A stretch of DNA of 64,000 bases from an uncultured Lutibacter sp. (GCF_947495725.1 NZ_CANLZZ010000003.1:490341-554340), one strand, 5' to 3'; positions 17,169 through 26,344 are shown, counted from the first letter of the stretch. Translations and numbers: made by a program. The notes: a model not told the origin generated them from the sequence alone.

Positions 17169-18779
17169 ATGAAACGTAAAATTCGCAATTCAATACTAAT
17201 ACTTTTTTGTGTAAACAGTTTTATTTTTGCACAATCAAATTCTGAAACATATAAACCCGAATGGAAATCACTTCAAAATTATGAAGCTCCAGAATGGTAT
17301 GAAGATGCAAAATTAGGTTTTTGGGTACATTGGGGAGTTTATTCAGTACCTGCTTTTAAAGGAAATCATGCAGCAGAATGGTATGGAAGATGGATGTATT
17401 CACAAAAAGATCAAAGTAGTAGAAACAATCAAGGCTTAGCTACTCATTTACACCATAATGAAACCTATGGGCCTCCAGAAACATTTGGTTACAAAGATTT
17501 TATTCCAATGTTTAAAGCTGAAAATTTTAATGCTGATGAATGGGCGGATTTATGTGTTCAAGGTGGGGCAAAATTCTTTACTATGATGGGAGCTCATCAC
17601 GATTCTTTTTGTTTATGGGATACCAAATTAAGTAAATGGAATTCAGTTAATATGGGGCCAAAACGTGATTTAGTAGGCGAAATTGAAAAAGCTGTTCGTA
17701 AAAGAGGATTAAAATTTGGGGTTTCAAACCATACCGCTTGGAATTATGCATTTTTTCAATGGAATCATATAAACAGATATGACGCAACTAATCCTGAATA
17801 CCAAGATTTATACGGAAATCCAATAGTGCAAAAAAGTGCAGATACTGTTAGAATTTACAATGGTGAAGAACGCAAAACTTGGATACCTCGTTCCCGTGGT
17901 TTGGTGAAACCTAGTGAGCGTGATATGAATCGTTGGTTAGCTAGAACTAAAGAATTAGCTGATATGTATAAACCAGATTTATATTATTTTGATTGGGGTT
18001 TTAAACTTCCTGTTTGGGAATCTCGCAGAAAAGAATTTGGCGCTCATTATTACAATAGCGCGGTTAAAAATGGCAAAGGAACATTTGGAAATCCTAATGT
18101 GGTATTAAATTATAAATCGAAATTTTATAAAGAAGGTTCTGCAGTGCGTGATTATGAGCGTGGAGGTATGAATACTATAGGTAAAATGGTTTGGCAAACT
18201 GATGATTGCGTGTACGATGATCATAACTGGGGATTTGTGGAAGGAACACCAATTAAGCCAACAAACATGATTGTAGACCAGTTAATGGATATAATTAGCA
18301 AAAGAGGTGTGTTAATGTTGTCTTTTGCTCCTAGACCAGATGGAACTTTTCCTGAAGAACAAAAAACTATGATGTTTGAATTAGGAGCATGGTTAAAAAT
18401 ATGCGAAGAAGCGGTTTACAAAACACGACCTTATGAAGTTTTTGGAGATGTTGGTGATAAATGGGGAGAAACAAACGAAACAGGACATAAAATGTATACC
18501 GCAACCACTAAAGATGTTCGTTTTACTCGTAATAAAAAAAACACAGTATTATATATTACATCATTAAAATGGCCTGAAAACGGAAAATTACTAATTCAAT
18601 CTCTTTCAAAATTAGATTTAAAAACACTAAAATCTATTAAACTAATTGGTGGAAAAGGACGTGTAAAAATTAAACAATCTGAATATGGTTTAGAAATTAG
18701 TTTACCAAAAAAACCAAACTACAAGTACGCCTACCCAATAAGATTAGAATTTAAAGGACAAATTCCTTCGGTAAAATAA
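17169..18779 (+). CDS. Alpha-L-fucosidase, GH29
   Basis: 536 aa from ATG at 17169; a TTG five codons upstream is in frame, but the ATG begins a standard signal peptide (MKRKIRNSILILFC...FAQ). GH29 hallmarks: WYEDAKLGFWVHWGVYSVPAF at the start, AEWYGRWM, FTMMGAHHDSFCLWDTKLSKWN, VSNHTAWNY, and PDLYYFDWGF, in which D275 is the expected nucleophile. WQTDDCVYDDHNWGF and the segment ISKRGVLMLSFAPRPDGTFPEEQ are also typical. It retains an exo-acting enzyme's architecture with a C-terminal beta-sandwich. It hydrolyses terminal alpha-L-fucose (some relatives act on galactose analogues). It is the last gene of the plus-strand locus and ends at a bidirectional terminator. Confidence 0.9.
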   Translation: MKRKIRNSILILFCVNSFIFAQSNSETYKPEWKSLQNYEAPEWYEDAKLGFWVHWGVYSVPAFKGNHAAEWYGRWMYSQKDQSSRNNQGLATHLHHNETYGPPETFGYKDFIPMFKAENFNADEWADLCVQGGAKFFTMMGAHHDSFCLWDTKLSKWNSVNMGPKRDLVGEIEKAVRKRGLKFGVSNHTAWNYAFFQWNHINRYDATNPEYQDLYGNPIVQKSADTVRIYNGEERKTWIPRSRGLVKPSERDMNRWLARTKELADMYKPDLYYFDWGFKLPVWESRRKEFGAHYYNSAVKNGKGTFGNPNVVLNYKSKFYKEGSAVRDYERGGMNTIGKMVWQTDDCVYDDHNWGFVEGTPIKPTNMIVDQLMDIISKRGVLMLSFAPRPDGTFPEEQKTMMFELGAWLKICEEAVYKTRPYEVFGDVGDKWGETNETGHKMYTATTKDVRFTRNKKNTVLYITSLKWPENGKLLIQSLSKLDLKTLKSIKLIGGKGRVKIKQSEYGLEISLPKKPNYKYAYPIRLEFKGQIPSVK

Positions 18780-18793
18780 AAACTAATACAATT

Positions 18794-18831
18794 AAAAAAG
18801 CCGTATTTAAATAATTAATTACGGCTTTTTT
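18794..18831. terminator. Bidirectional terminator
   Basis: Stem AAAAAGCCGTA / TACGGCTTTTT with an A/T-rich loop between convergent genes. A-run and T-run on the two sides allow it to end both the glycosidase transcript and the his operon. Confidence 0.88.
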
Positions 18832-18855
18832 AATTCTTTATATAAAGGTTTATTA

Positions 18856-19452
18856 CTAGTGTCTTCCTTCTAATATTTTTACAATATCTTTTAAAGTATA
18901 TCCTTTAGCTTGTAATAAAATTAAATAGTGAAATAATAAATCTGCACCTTCATTTAAAAATAATTCTTCATTGTCATCTTTAGCCTCAATCACAATTTCA
19001 ACAGCCTCCTCACCTACTTTCTGCGCAATTTTATTAATTCCTTTTTTAAATAATGATGCCACATAACTTTTTTCAGCATCAGCATTCATTCTTCTGCTTT
19101 TAATTACGTTTTCCAATTCAGATAAAAATCCAAATGAAGCTTCGTTGGTTTCATTCCAACAGGAATCTGTACCTTTATGACAAGTTGGACCTTCAGGTTT
19201 TACTTTAATTAATAACGTATCATTATCACAATCGTTTTTAATAGAAACTACGTTTAAAAAGTTTCCACTTTCCTCACCTTTTGTCCATAAACGCTGCTTG
19301 GTTCTACTAAAGAAAGTTACTTTACTTGTTTCTACCGTTTTTTCGTAAGCATCTTTATTCATATAACCCAACATTAACACTTGTCTAGTTATAAAATCTT
19401 GAATAATTACTGGAACTAATCCATCACTATTTTTATTGAAATCTATTGTCAT
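18856..19452 (-). CDS. hisIE: Bifunctional phosphoribosyl-AMP cyclohydrolase / phosphoribosyl-ATP pyrophosphatase
   Basis: 198 aa fusion for histidine steps 2 and 3. Residues about 1-105 are the cyclohydrolase: VLMLGYMNKDAYEKT, the SRTKQRLWTKGEESGN substrate loop, the Asp-rich metal motif DCDNDTLL, and the zinc cysteines in PTCHKGTDSCW. Residues about 110-198 are the helical pyrophosphatase with KKGINKIAQKVGEEAVEIVIEA and NEGADLLFHYLILL. Last gene of the his operon; the 114-nt gap before it holds a palindromic repeat. All key residues seem intact. Confidence 0.96.
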   Translation of the reverse strand: MTIDFNKNSDGLVPVIIQDFITRQVLMLGYMNKDAYEKTVETSKVTFFSRTKQRLWTKGEESGNFLNVVSIKNDCDNDTLLIKVKPEGPTCHKGTDSCWNETNEASFGFLSELENVIKSRRMNADAEKSYVASLFKKGINKIAQKVGEEAVEIVIEAKDDNEELFLNEGADLLFHYLILLQAKGYTLKDIVKILEGRH

Positions 19453-19480
19453 AATTGTTTATTATAATATTATTTTAACT

Positions 19481-19557
19481 GTTATCCTGAGTGACAACGA
19501 AAGATCTCAAAACCATATATGAGATTATTCAATTCGTTGCTCTGCATTCAGAATAAC
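19481..19557. repeat. Palindromic intergenic repeat between hisF and hisIE
   Basis: Long imperfect hairpin: outer arms GTTATCCTGAGTG (19481-19493) and CATTCAGAATAAC (19545-19557), then inner arms CAACGAA / TTCGTTG and GATCTCA / TGAGATT around a short loop. It resembles widespread non-coding palindromic repeats of Bacteroidetes. It has no T-run, so it is unlikely to be a terminator. Layout matches the element at 20336-20408. Confidence 0.7.
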
Positions 19558-19566
19558 AACTATTTA

Positions 19567-20322
19567 CTACAACCTTACCGGTATATTTTTCTTTTTTAAC
19601 TCCTTTTTTAAATCTACTATTTCAATTTCTTTAAAATGAAATACACTTGCCGCCAATGCTGCATCCGCTTTTCCCTCTATAAAAGTATCTGCGAAATGTT
19701 GCATATTTCCAGCTCCTCCCGAAGCGATTATTGGAATATTTACCAATTCGCTTAAATAAGCCAAAGCTTCATTTGCAAATCCATTTTTAGTTCCATCATG
19801 ATTCATAGAAGTGAATAAAATTTCACCTGCTCCCCGTTCTTCAACTTCTTTTGCCCATTCAAATAATTTAATATCTGTAGGTACCTTTCCTCCAACTAAA
19901 TGTACCATCCATTCTCCATTAATTTTCTTTGCATCAATAGCTACCACAACACATTGACTTCCAAATTTAGCAGCTAAATCATTTATTAATTGCGGATTTT
20001 TAACTGCGGAAGAATTTATAGATACTTTGTCGGCTCCAGAATTTAAAAGTAAATCTACATCTTCAACAGACGAAATTCCACCACCAACTGTAAATGGAAT
20101 GTTCACTTTCTCTGCAACGTGCATTACCAATTCTGCCAACGTTCTACGCTTTTGTTCTGTTGCTGTGATATCTAAAAACACTAATTCATCAGCGCCTTCA
20201 TTTGCATATATTTCTGCTAATTCAACAGGATCACCAGCATCACGTAAATCTACAAAATTTACTCCTTTTACCGTTCTTCCATCCTTAATATCTAAACAAG
20301 GAATTATTCTTTTTGTTAACAT
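19567..20322 (-). CDS. hisF: Imidazole glycerol phosphate synthase subunit HisF
   Basis: 251 aa (beta/alpha)8 synthase subunit; it uses ammonia delivered by HisH to form imidazole glycerol phosphate and AICAR. Diagnostic blocks: [23 protein letters not shown] with the catalytic Asp of [62 protein letters not shown] with the second catalytic Asp, and [10 protein letters not shown]. The gap to hisA (88 nt) holds another palindromic repeat. Confidence 0.98.
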   Translation of the reverse strand: MLTKRIIPCLDIKDGRTVKGVNFVDLRDAGDPVELAEIYANEGADELVFLDITATEQKRRTLAELVMHVAEKVNIPFTVGGGISSVEDVDLLLNSGADKVSINSSAVKNPQLINDLAAKFGSQCVVVAIDAKKINGEWMVHLVGGKVPTDIKLFEWAKEVEERGAGEILFTSMNHDGTKNGFANEALAYLSELVNIPIIASGGAGNMQHFADTFIEGKADAALAASVFHFKEIEIVDLKKELKKKNIPVRL

Positions 20323-20335
20323 TTTCTTCTATTTC

Positions 20336-20408
20336 GTCATTACGAATGAATTGAAGTAATCTCATTCAAAAAAGCAGATTACCACGTCGTTTCACTCCTC
20401 GTAATGAC
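20336..20408. repeat. Palindromic intergenic repeat between hisA and hisF
   Basis: Perfect outer arms GTCATTACGA (20336-20345) and TCGTAATGAC (20399-20408), plus perfect inner arms GTAATCT (20356-20362) and AGATTAC (20376-20382). This is a REP-like two-stem element of the type with TCATTNCGAA...AATCTC wording seen in many bacterial genomes. Same two-stem plan as the element at 19481-19557. Confidence 0.75.
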
Positions 20409-20410
20409 AA

Positions 20411-21136
20411 TTAATTATTTAATATAAATTGTTCTATTTGTTTCATACTAATTTTATGCTCGTAAATTGCTTTTCCAACAATAGTGCCCTCACATCCCAT
20501 TTCTGCCAATCTTGGTAATTCATCATAGGTTGAAATTCCTCCTGAAGCTATTAACTTAATATTATTTGTTTCGTTCAATATTTTTTGATACAAATCAAAT
20601 GAAGGTCCTTGTAGCATACCATCTTTAGATATATCAGTACAAATAACATAGCTTACACCGTCTTTTTCATAATTCTGAATAAATGGTACTAACTCTTTAT
20701 CAGATTCTTCTAACCAACCACCTACAGCCACTTTTTCATCCATAGCATCAGCACCTAATATAATTTTATCTGCTCCAAATTCATTTAACCATTTTTTAAA
20801 AATAGTTGGATTTTTAACTGCAATACTTCCTCCCGTAATTTGATTAGCTCCGCTTTCGAATGCAATTTTTAAATCTTCATCAGATTTTAAACCACCTCCA
20901 AAATCAATTGATAACTCTGTATTTGAAGCAATAGTTTCTAGCACTTTATAATTTACAATATGACTTGCTTTTGCACCATCTAAATCTACCAAGTGTAAAT
21001 GTCTCACTCCGTGGTCTTGAAACATTTTTGCTACTTCTAATGGGTTTTCATTATATATTTTCTCAGTTGCATAATCGCCTTTTGATAAACGCACGCATTT
21101 ACCGTTTATGATATCTATTGCTGGGATAATTCTCAT
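20411..21136 (-). CDS. hisA: Phosphoribosylformimino-AICAR-phosphate isomerase HisA
   Basis: 241 aa (beta/alpha)8 isomerase of the histidine pathway. Blocks: [22 protein letters not shown] with the catalytic Asp of [55 protein letters not shown] with the catalytic Asp/Thr region, and [13 protein letters not shown]. It starts one base after the hisH stop, which implies translational coupling. Confidence 0.98.
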   Translation of the reverse strand: MRIIPAIDIINGKCVRLSKGDYATEKIYNENPLEVAKMFQDHGVRHLHLVDLDGAKASHIVNYKVLETIASNTELSIDFGGGLKSDEDLKIAFESGANQITGGSIAVKNPTIFKKWLNEFGADKIILGADAMDEKVAVGGWLEESDKELVPFIQNYEKDGVSYVICTDISKDGMLQGPSFDLYQKILNETNNIKLIASGGISTYDELPRLAEMGCEGTIVGKAIYEHKISMKQIEQFILNN

Positions 21137-21137
21137 C

Positions 21138-21719
21138 TTATAATTCTAAAAAGTTTTGTAATATTTGAGCACCTGCTTTGCTACTCTTCTCTGGGTGAAA
21201 TTGCACTCCGTAAAAGTTTTTTTCTTTTAACGCTGAAGCATATTTAATTCCATAATTGGTAGTTGCAATGCTTTCTTCATTCAAAGGCACATAAAAACTA
21301 TGTACGAGATACATATATTCCTTCTCTTTGATTCCTTTAAACAAATTCGATTTTAAATTTTCAATCTGATTCCATCCAATTTGGGGAACTTTTTCTGTAC
21401 CATCAAATTTAATTACATCAACATCAAAAATATTTAAACCCTCTGTATTTCCTTCCTCGCAATACTTGCACATTAATTGCATTCCTAAACAAATACCTAA
21501 AACGGGTTGTTTTAAGGTTGGGATAACTTTGTCCAATCCTGTAGCCTTTAACATTTCCATTGCGCTACTTGCCTCTCCAACACCAGGAAAGATTACTTTA
21601 TCGGCACTTCTAATTTCTTCTTCGTTATCTGTTAAAATGGCATCAAATCCTAAACGTTTTATTGCAAACTTGATCGATTGTATATTTCCTGCTCCGTAAT
21701 TTATTATTACTATTTTCAT
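21138..21719 (-). CDS. hisH: Imidazole glycerol phosphate synthase glutaminase subunit HisH
   Basis: 193 aa class I glutamine amidotransferase that supplies ammonia to His[20 protein letters not shown] is the usual start; the nucleophile Cys lies in [13 protein letters not shown], and the His/Glu of the triad in [23 protein letters not shown] is the oxyanion-side loop. It is separated from hisB by a 55-nt gap that contains a hairpin-forming repeat and directly abuts hisA. Confidence 0.98.
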   Translation of the reverse strand: MKIVIINYGAGNIQSIKFAIKRLGFDAILTDNEEEIRSADKVIFPGVGEASSAMEMLKATGLDKVIPTLKQPVLGICLGMQLMCKYCEEGNTEGLNIFDVDVIKFDGTEKVPQIGWNQIENLKSNLFKGIKEKEYMYLVHSFYVPLNEESIATTNYGIKYASALKEKNFYGVQFHPEKSSKAGAQILQNFLEL

Positions 21720-21725
21720 TCTTTA

Positions 21726-21769
21726 GCTTTTGGCTTTTGGCTCTTAGCAAATGGCTAAAGGCTAAAAGC
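21726..21769. repeat. Hairpin-forming repeat between hisB and hisH
   Basis: GCTTTTGGCTTTTGGC (21726-21741) pairs with GGCTAAAGGCTAAAAGC (21753-21769) almost along its full length if G-U pairs are allowed. Each arm is itself a short direct repeat (GGCTTTT or GGCTAAA units). Wording differs from the other two his-operon repeats, so it belongs to a different repeat family. Confidence 0.65.
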
Positions 21770-21774
21770 AAAAT

Positions 21775-22911
21775 TTATAACATTCCTTTTGTACTTGGTA
21801 AAATCATTTTTTCTGGGTCACGTTTTACGGCTACTTTAATAGCTTTAGCAAAAGCTTTAAAAATCCCTTCAATTTTATGATGTTCGTTTTCTCCTTCTGC
21901 TTTTATATTTAAATTACAACGAGCACCATCAGTAAACGATTTAAATAAATGATAAAACATTTCTGTTGGCATTGCCCCAATCATTTCTCGTTTAAAATCC
22001 GCATCCCAAACAAGCCAATTTCTACCTCCAAAATCTATTGCAACTTGAGCCAGACAATCGTCCATTGGCAAACAAAAACCATAGCGTTCAATACCTAATT
22101 TATTTCCCAATGCTTTTGCAAACACTTCACCCAAAGCTATCATAGTATCTTCAATGGTATGGTGCTCATCAACTTCTAAATCTCCATTAACCTGAATTGT
22201 TAAATCCATATTTCCGTGACGAGAGATTTGATCTAGCATGTGATCGAAAAATGCAATACCTGTTGAAATTTTACTTTTACCACTTCCGTCTAAGTTTAAC
22301 TTAATGTAGATTTTAGTTTCGTTGGTATTGCGTGTCAATTCAGCTGTGCGGTTTTCCAATTTTAAAAACTCGTAAATTTTTTGCCAATCATTACTTTCTA
22401 ATCCAATAAAAGCATCGAGTTCATTTCTTTTTACTGAAATTTCATCGGTTCCCAAATTGGTATTGTCATTAATAAAAATTGCTTTTGCTCCTAAATTTTT
22501 AGCTAATTCAACATCGGTTAATCTATCTCCAATTACGAATGAATTTTCTAAATCGTAATCATTAGAAAAATACTTAGTTAGTAAACCCGTTTTTGGCTTG
22601 CGAGTATCAGCATTTTCATGTGGAAATGTTTTATCTATATAAACATCGTTAAAAACAACTCCTTCATTTTCAAAAGAATTCATAATAAAATTATGTACTG
22701 GCCAAAAAGTTTCTTCAGGATACACATCTGTTCCTAAACCGTCTTGATTTGTAATCATTGCCAATTCAAAATCTAACTCTTTAGCAATTTTACTTAAATA
22801 AGTAAATACTTTTGGGTAAAATATTAATTTCTCAAATGAATCAATTTGCTCATCTGCCGGCTCTTTTATCATAGTACCATCTCTGTCAATAAATAAAACT
22901 TTTTTACTCAT
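21775..22911 (-). CDS. hisB: Bifunctional histidinol-phosphatase / imidazoleglycerol-phosphate dehydratase
   Basis: 378 aa fusion. The N-terminal HAD-type phosphatase (about 1-165) has the DRDGTMI nucleophile motif ([14 protein letters not shown]), [11 protein letters not shown] and [20 protein letters not shown]. The C-terminal dehydratase (about 185-378) has [16 protein letters not shown], the His motif [15 protein letters not shown], and [16 protein letters not shown] for manganese binding. It catalyses histidine steps 6 and 8. It begins directly at the end of hisC with no gap. Confidence 0.97.
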   Translation of the reverse strand: MSKKVLFIDRDGTMIKEPADEQIDSFEKLIFYPKVFTYLSKIAKELDFELAMITNQDGLGTDVYPEETFWPVHNFIMNSFENEGVVFNDVYIDKTFPHENADTRKPKTGLLTKYFSNDYDLENSFVIGDRLTDVELAKNLGAKAIFINDNTNLGTDEISVKRNELDAFIGLESNDWQKIYEFLKLENRTAELTRNTNETKIYIKLNLDGSGKSKISTGIAFFDHMLDQISRHGNMDLTIQVNGDLEVDEHHTIEDTMIALGEVFAKALGNKLGIERYGFCLPMDDCLAQVAIDFGGRNWLVWDADFKREMIGAMPTEMFYHLFKSFTDGARCNLNIKAEGENEHHKIEGIFKAFAKAIKVAVKRDPEKMILPSTKGML

Positions 22912-23946
22912 TTAAATATCTTTAAGTGCTTTAATTAAAAGCTTGGTTTCTTTTTTTGTACCAACCGTTAATCGCAATGTATTATCACATAGTGGTTGTG
23001 TTGTTCTATTTCTAATAACTATCCCTTTTTCTACTAATTGTGCATACCTTTTGTTTGCATCATCGACTTTTATCAATACAAAATTGGCATCTGTTTTATA
23101 AATTTCTTCAACATATTCTACATCTTCTAATTTTTTAATTAGTCGACTTCTTTCTTTTAAAATTTTTTTAATTTCAGCTTTTACGTCACCAATATTCAAT
23201 AACCTTTTTAGAGCTTTCTTTTGGGTTAATTTGTTAACGTTATAAGGTGGTTTAATTTTATTTAAAATTGAAATTATTTCAGAAGAAGCATAACAAATAC
23301 CCAATCTTATGCCAGCCATTCCATAGGCTTTAGATAAAGTTTGAGTTATAATTAAATTTGGAAATTCATTCAGACGTTTTAACCAACTTTTCTTTGAAGA
23401 AAAATCAATATAAGCCTCATCAAGAACTACTATTCCGTTAAATGTACTTAATAATACTTCTATACTTTCTTTTGAAAAAGAATTACCCGTTGGATTGTTT
23501 GGTGAACATAAAAACAAAATTTTAGAGTTTTTATCAGCTCTTTCTAAAATAAGTTTTATACTTGGTTCAAAACCTTTGGTTAATAATACTTCTCTTTCCT
23601 CAATATTATTAATATTAGCTAAAACTTTATACATACCATATGTTGGTGGCAATGTTATAATATTGTCTTGTTTTGGTTCGCAAAAGGCTCTAAAAATTAA
23701 ATCAAGAACTTCATCACTTCCATTTCCAAGTAAAATTTGATTTTCTTTAACCTTTTTAATTTTTGCCAATTCCTTTTTAACAGTAGTTTGTTGTGGATCG
23801 GGATACCTATTTACTCCATTTTCGTGAGGATTTTCATTAGCGTCTAAAAAAATCATATCCGAATTAAACTCTTTAAACTCATCTCTTGCAGAAGAGTATG
23901 GTTTTAAGGATTTTATGTTATCACGAACTAAATCTTTTATTTTCAT
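22912..23946 (-). CDS. hisC: Histidinol-phosphate aminotransferase
   Basis: 344 aa fold-type I PLP enzyme that transfers an amino group from glutamate to imidazole-acetol phosphate. Visible: DANENPHENGVNRYPDPQQ, ILLGNGSDEVLDLIFRAFC, LPPTYGMYK, LCSPNNPTGN, VVLDEAYIDFS (PLP Asp/Tyr), TLSKAYGMAGIRLG with the Schiff-base Lys, and LRLTVGTKKE near the end. The length is normal. It starts 12 nt after hisD. Confidence 0.97.
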   Translation of the reverse strand: MKIKDLVRDNIKSLKPYSSARDEFKEFNSDMIFLDANENPHENGVNRYPDPQQTTVKKELAKIKKVKENQILLGNGSDEVLDLIFRAFCEPKQDNIITLPPTYGMYKVLANINNIEEREVLLTKGFEPSIKLILERADKNSKILFLCSPNNPTGNSFSKESIEVLLSTFNGIVVLDEAYIDFSSKKSWLKRLNEFPNLIITQTLSKAYGMAGIRLGICYASSEIISILNKIKPPYNVNKLTQKKALKRLLNIGDVKAEIKKILKERSRLIKKLEDVEYVEEIYKTDANFVLIKVDDANKRYAQLVEKGIVIRNRTTQPLCDNTLRLTVGTKKETKLLIKALKDI

Positions 23947-23958
23947 TTTAAGGCAATT

Positions 23959-25245
23959 TTATTTATTTAAACTTTTTAAACGAAGAGTTACTGCATTTTT
24001 GTGAGCATCCAATCCTTCTGCTTCTGCCAAAATCTCTATTGCTTTTCCTATTGTTTGAATACCTTTTTCTGATATCTTTTGAAATGATATGGCTTTTAAA
24101 AACGAATCTAAATTTACACCCGAATAGGCTTTTGTGTATCCATTTGTTGGTAATGTATGATTGGTTCCTGACGCATAATCTCCAGCACTTTCTGGTGTAT
24201 AATTACCAATAAATACCGAACCTGCATTTTCTATTCCATCTACATAAAAATCATTATCATTAGTACAAACAATAAAATGTTCAGGACCATATTCGTTAAT
24301 CATTTCTAAAGCAATTTGCTTGTTATTTACAAATATTAACTTTGAATTTTCAATTGCTTTTTTTGCAATTTCTTTTCTTGATAATTTTTCTAGTTGTTTA
24401 TCAAGCTCTATTTCAACTTCACTTAATTTATTTTTTGAAGTTGTAACCAAAATAACCTGACTATCTGTTCCGTGTTCGGCTTGGCTTAACAAATCTGAGG
24501 CTACAAAACTAGCATTTGCCGATTCATCTGCAACAACCAATAATTCACTTGGTCCAGCTGGCATATCTATTGCAACACCATATTTTGTTGCCAATTGTTT
24601 TGCCACAGTTACAAACTGGTTACCAGGTCCAAAAATTTTATAAACTTGGGGAATGGTTTCTGTTCCAAATGTTAAACCTGCAATAGCCTGAATCCCTCCT
24701 ACTTTTAAAATTTTTGTAACACCACATTGCTGCGCGGCATAAATTATTGCTGGATTAATTTTCCCTTTTTTATTAGGTGGAGTTGATAAAACAATTTCTT
24801 TACAACCTGCAATTTGCGCTGGAATAGCCAACATTAAAACCGATGAAAATAAAGGTGCAGTTCCGCCTGGAATGTATAAACCTACTTTTTGAATTGGTCT
24901 TTTTTCTTGCCAACATTCAACACCTTCTGCAGTTTTTGTATATACTTTTTCTGTTTTTTGAGCAGTATGAAATGTATGAATATTCTTTTTCGACAATAAG
25001 ATTGCCTGCTTTAAATCTTCAGAAACTAACTTTGCTGCTTCGTTAATTTCTTCTTCGGTAACAAATAAATCTTCTAGCTCAACCCCATCAAAAATTGAGG
25101 AATAGCGCTTAATACCATCATTTCCATTTGCTTTAATATCTTTAAAAATAGCTGTTACTTTTTCTTCAATATCTGCAACAGTTTGAGTTGGTCTTTTTAA
25201 AATATTGGACCATTCAACTTTTTCAGGATTATATATTTTATTCAT
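23959..25245 (-). CDS. hisD: Histidinol dehydrogenase
   Basis: 428 aa from ATG at 25245; a TTG two codons upstream is in frame but less likely. It is a zinc-dependent enzyme that oxidises histidinol to histidine in two NAD steps. Blocks: GLYIPGGTAPLFSSVLMLAIPA, VGGIQAIAGLTFGT, IFGPGNQFVTVAKQLA, GVAIDMPAGPSELLVVAD, DLLSQAEHGTDSQVIL with zinc and substrate residues, NEYGPEHFIV and YASGTNHTLPTNGYTKAYSGVNLDSF. It lies 30 nt after hisG. Confidence 0.98.
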   Translation of the reverse strand: MNKIYNPEKVEWSNILKRPTQTVADIEEKVTAIFKDIKANGNDGIKRYSSIFDGVELEDLFVTEEEINEAAKLVSEDLKQAILLSKKNIHTFHTAQKTEKVYTKTAEGVECWQEKRPIQKVGLYIPGGTAPLFSSVLMLAIPAQIAGCKEIVLSTPPNKKGKINPAIIYAAQQCGVTKILKVGGIQAIAGLTFGTETIPQVYKIFGPGNQFVTVAKQLATKYGVAIDMPAGPSELLVVADESANASFVASDLLSQAEHGTDSQVILVTTSKNKLSEVEIELDKQLEKLSRKEIAKKAIENSKLIFVNNKQIALEMINEYGPEHFIVCTNDNDFYVDGIENAGSVFIGNYTPESAGDYASGTNHTLPTNGYTKAYSGVNLDSFLKAISFQKISEKGIQTIGKAIEILAEAEGLDAHKNAVTLRLKSLNK

Positions 25246-25275
25246 TTTCAAAAACCTTAATGTTTAATTGTAAAA

Positions 25276-26133
25276 TTAAAGTACCATTTTTTCTATTGGA
25301 ACTACTAATAATCCTTCTGCTCCATTTGCTTTTAATTCATCTATTACTTCCCAAAATGAATTCTTCTCTACAACTGTGTGAATAGAACTCCATCCTTCTT
25401 CAGCTAAAGGTAAAACAGTTGGACTTCTCATTCCTGGTAGTAATTTAATAATGCTTTCAACTTTGTTATTTGGAGCATTCATTAATACATATTTAGATTT
25501 TCTCCCTTTTAAAACTGCATTAATTCTGAATTGTAATTTGTTTAAAATTTCTTGATTTTCGTCAGAAATTTTTGGTGAAACTGCTAAAACTGCTTCACTT
25601 GTCAGCATTTTCTCAACTTCTTTTAAGTTATTCTTAAACAAAGTACTACCACTTGAAACTATATCGCAAATTGCATCAGCTAAACCAATATTTGGTGCAA
25701 TTTCAACTGAACCATTAATAAGGTGAATATCTGGCTTTACATTATATTGTTTAAAGTAATTTACAACTGTATTTGGGTAAGATGTTGCAATTCTCATTCC
25801 ATCTAAATCTTGAATACTTTTATACTCCGCATCCTTTGGTACCGCTATTGAAACTCTACATTTAGAAAAACCTAATTTTTCTGCAATTCCAATATCAGTA
25901 CCTTTTTCAATTAATACATTTTCACCAATTATTGCTATATCAACTACACCATCTCTTAAATATTGAGGAATATCTCCATTTCGTAAATACAACACTTCCA
26001 TTGGAAAATTACTTGATGAAGCCTTTAATTGGTCTTTACCATTATCAATAGAAATACCACAATCTTTTAATAATTTTAATGAATCTTCGTTTAATCTTCC
26101 AGATTTTTGAACTGCGATTTTAATTTTGCTCAT
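25276..26133 (-). CDS. hisG: ATP phosphoribosyltransferase (long form)
   Basis: 285 aa, the long HisG form with a C-terminal ACT-like regulatory domain (about 210-285) that usually mediates histidine feedback inhibition, so no HisZ partner is needed. Blocks: KIAVQKSGRLNEDSLKLLKDCG, GDIPQYLRDGVVDIAIIGENVL, RIATSYPNTVVNYFK and the phosphoribosyl-binding GLADAICDIVSSGSTL. First structural gene of the operon, preceded by a His-codon leader peptide and attenuator, so it is controlled both by feedback and by attenuation. Confidence 0.97.
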   Translation of the reverse strand: MSKIKIAVQKSGRLNEDSLKLLKDCGISIDNGKDQLKASSSNFPMEVLYLRNGDIPQYLRDGVVDIAIIGENVLIEKGTDIGIAEKLGFSKCRVSIAVPKDAEYKSIQDLDGMRIATSYPNTVVNYFKQYNVKPDIHLINGSVEIAPNIGLADAICDIVSSGSTLFKNNLKEVEKMLTSEAVLAVSPKISDENQEILNKLQFRINAVLKGRKSKYVLMNAPNNKVESIIKLLPGMRSPTVLPLAEEGWSSIHTVVEKNSFWEVIDELKANGAEGLLVVPIEKMVL

Positions 26134-26180
26134 TTTTTTTTAATAATGTGTTTAAGTAAACTTACGTGATTTACAAATAA

Positions 26181-26209
26181 AAACCCGCTTGATTTACTCA
26201 AACGGGTTT
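26181..26209 (-). terminator. Attenuator terminator upstream of hisG
   Basis: On the minus strand: 12-bp stem AAACCCGTTTGA / TCAAGCGGGTTT (one G-U pair), loop GTAAA, then a T-rich tract (TTTTTATTTG). It lies between the His-rich leader peptide stop (26241) and hisG. Its 3' arm wording (AATCAAGCGGG) is duplicated at 10 of 11 positions inside the leader peptide gene (26245-26255), which supplies an alternative partner for the 5' arm, that is, an antiterminator. Confidence 0.88.
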
Positions 26210-26240
26210 ATAATATATTTTAATAATATTCAATACATCT

Positions 26241-26297
26241 TCAGCTCGCTTGATTACAAGAGTTTAAATGATGATGATGAAATTGAATAAATGTCAT
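26241..26297 (-). CDS. hisL: Histidine operon leader peptide
   Basis: 18 codons, MTFIQFHHHHLNSCNQAS then TGA, with four consecutive CAT histidine codons at positions 7-10. It starts about 12 nt after the predicted transcription start and ends 32 nt before the attenuator stem. Codons 15-17 (AAT CAA GCG) carry the sequence that can pair with the terminator's 5' arm. A ribosome stalled at the His codons would leave this segment free (antitermination); one that reaches the stop would cover it (termination). It acts through its translation, not its product. The His run, position and overlapping structure make chance very unlikely. Confidence 0.9.
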   Translation of the reverse strand: MTFIQFHHHHLNSCNQAS

Positions 26298-26315
26298 TTT
26301 TTTAATTTTGTGCTA

Positions 26316-26344
26316 CAAATATATAAAATTGTTTAAAACTTCAA
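26316..26344 (-). promoter_or_regulatory. Promoter of the his operon
   Basis: Minus-strand TTG (26342-26344), 18-nt spacer, then TATATTTG (26316-26323), a full match to TAnnTTTG. The leader peptide ATG follows about 18 nt after the box, so the 5' UTR is very short. Confidence 0.65.
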
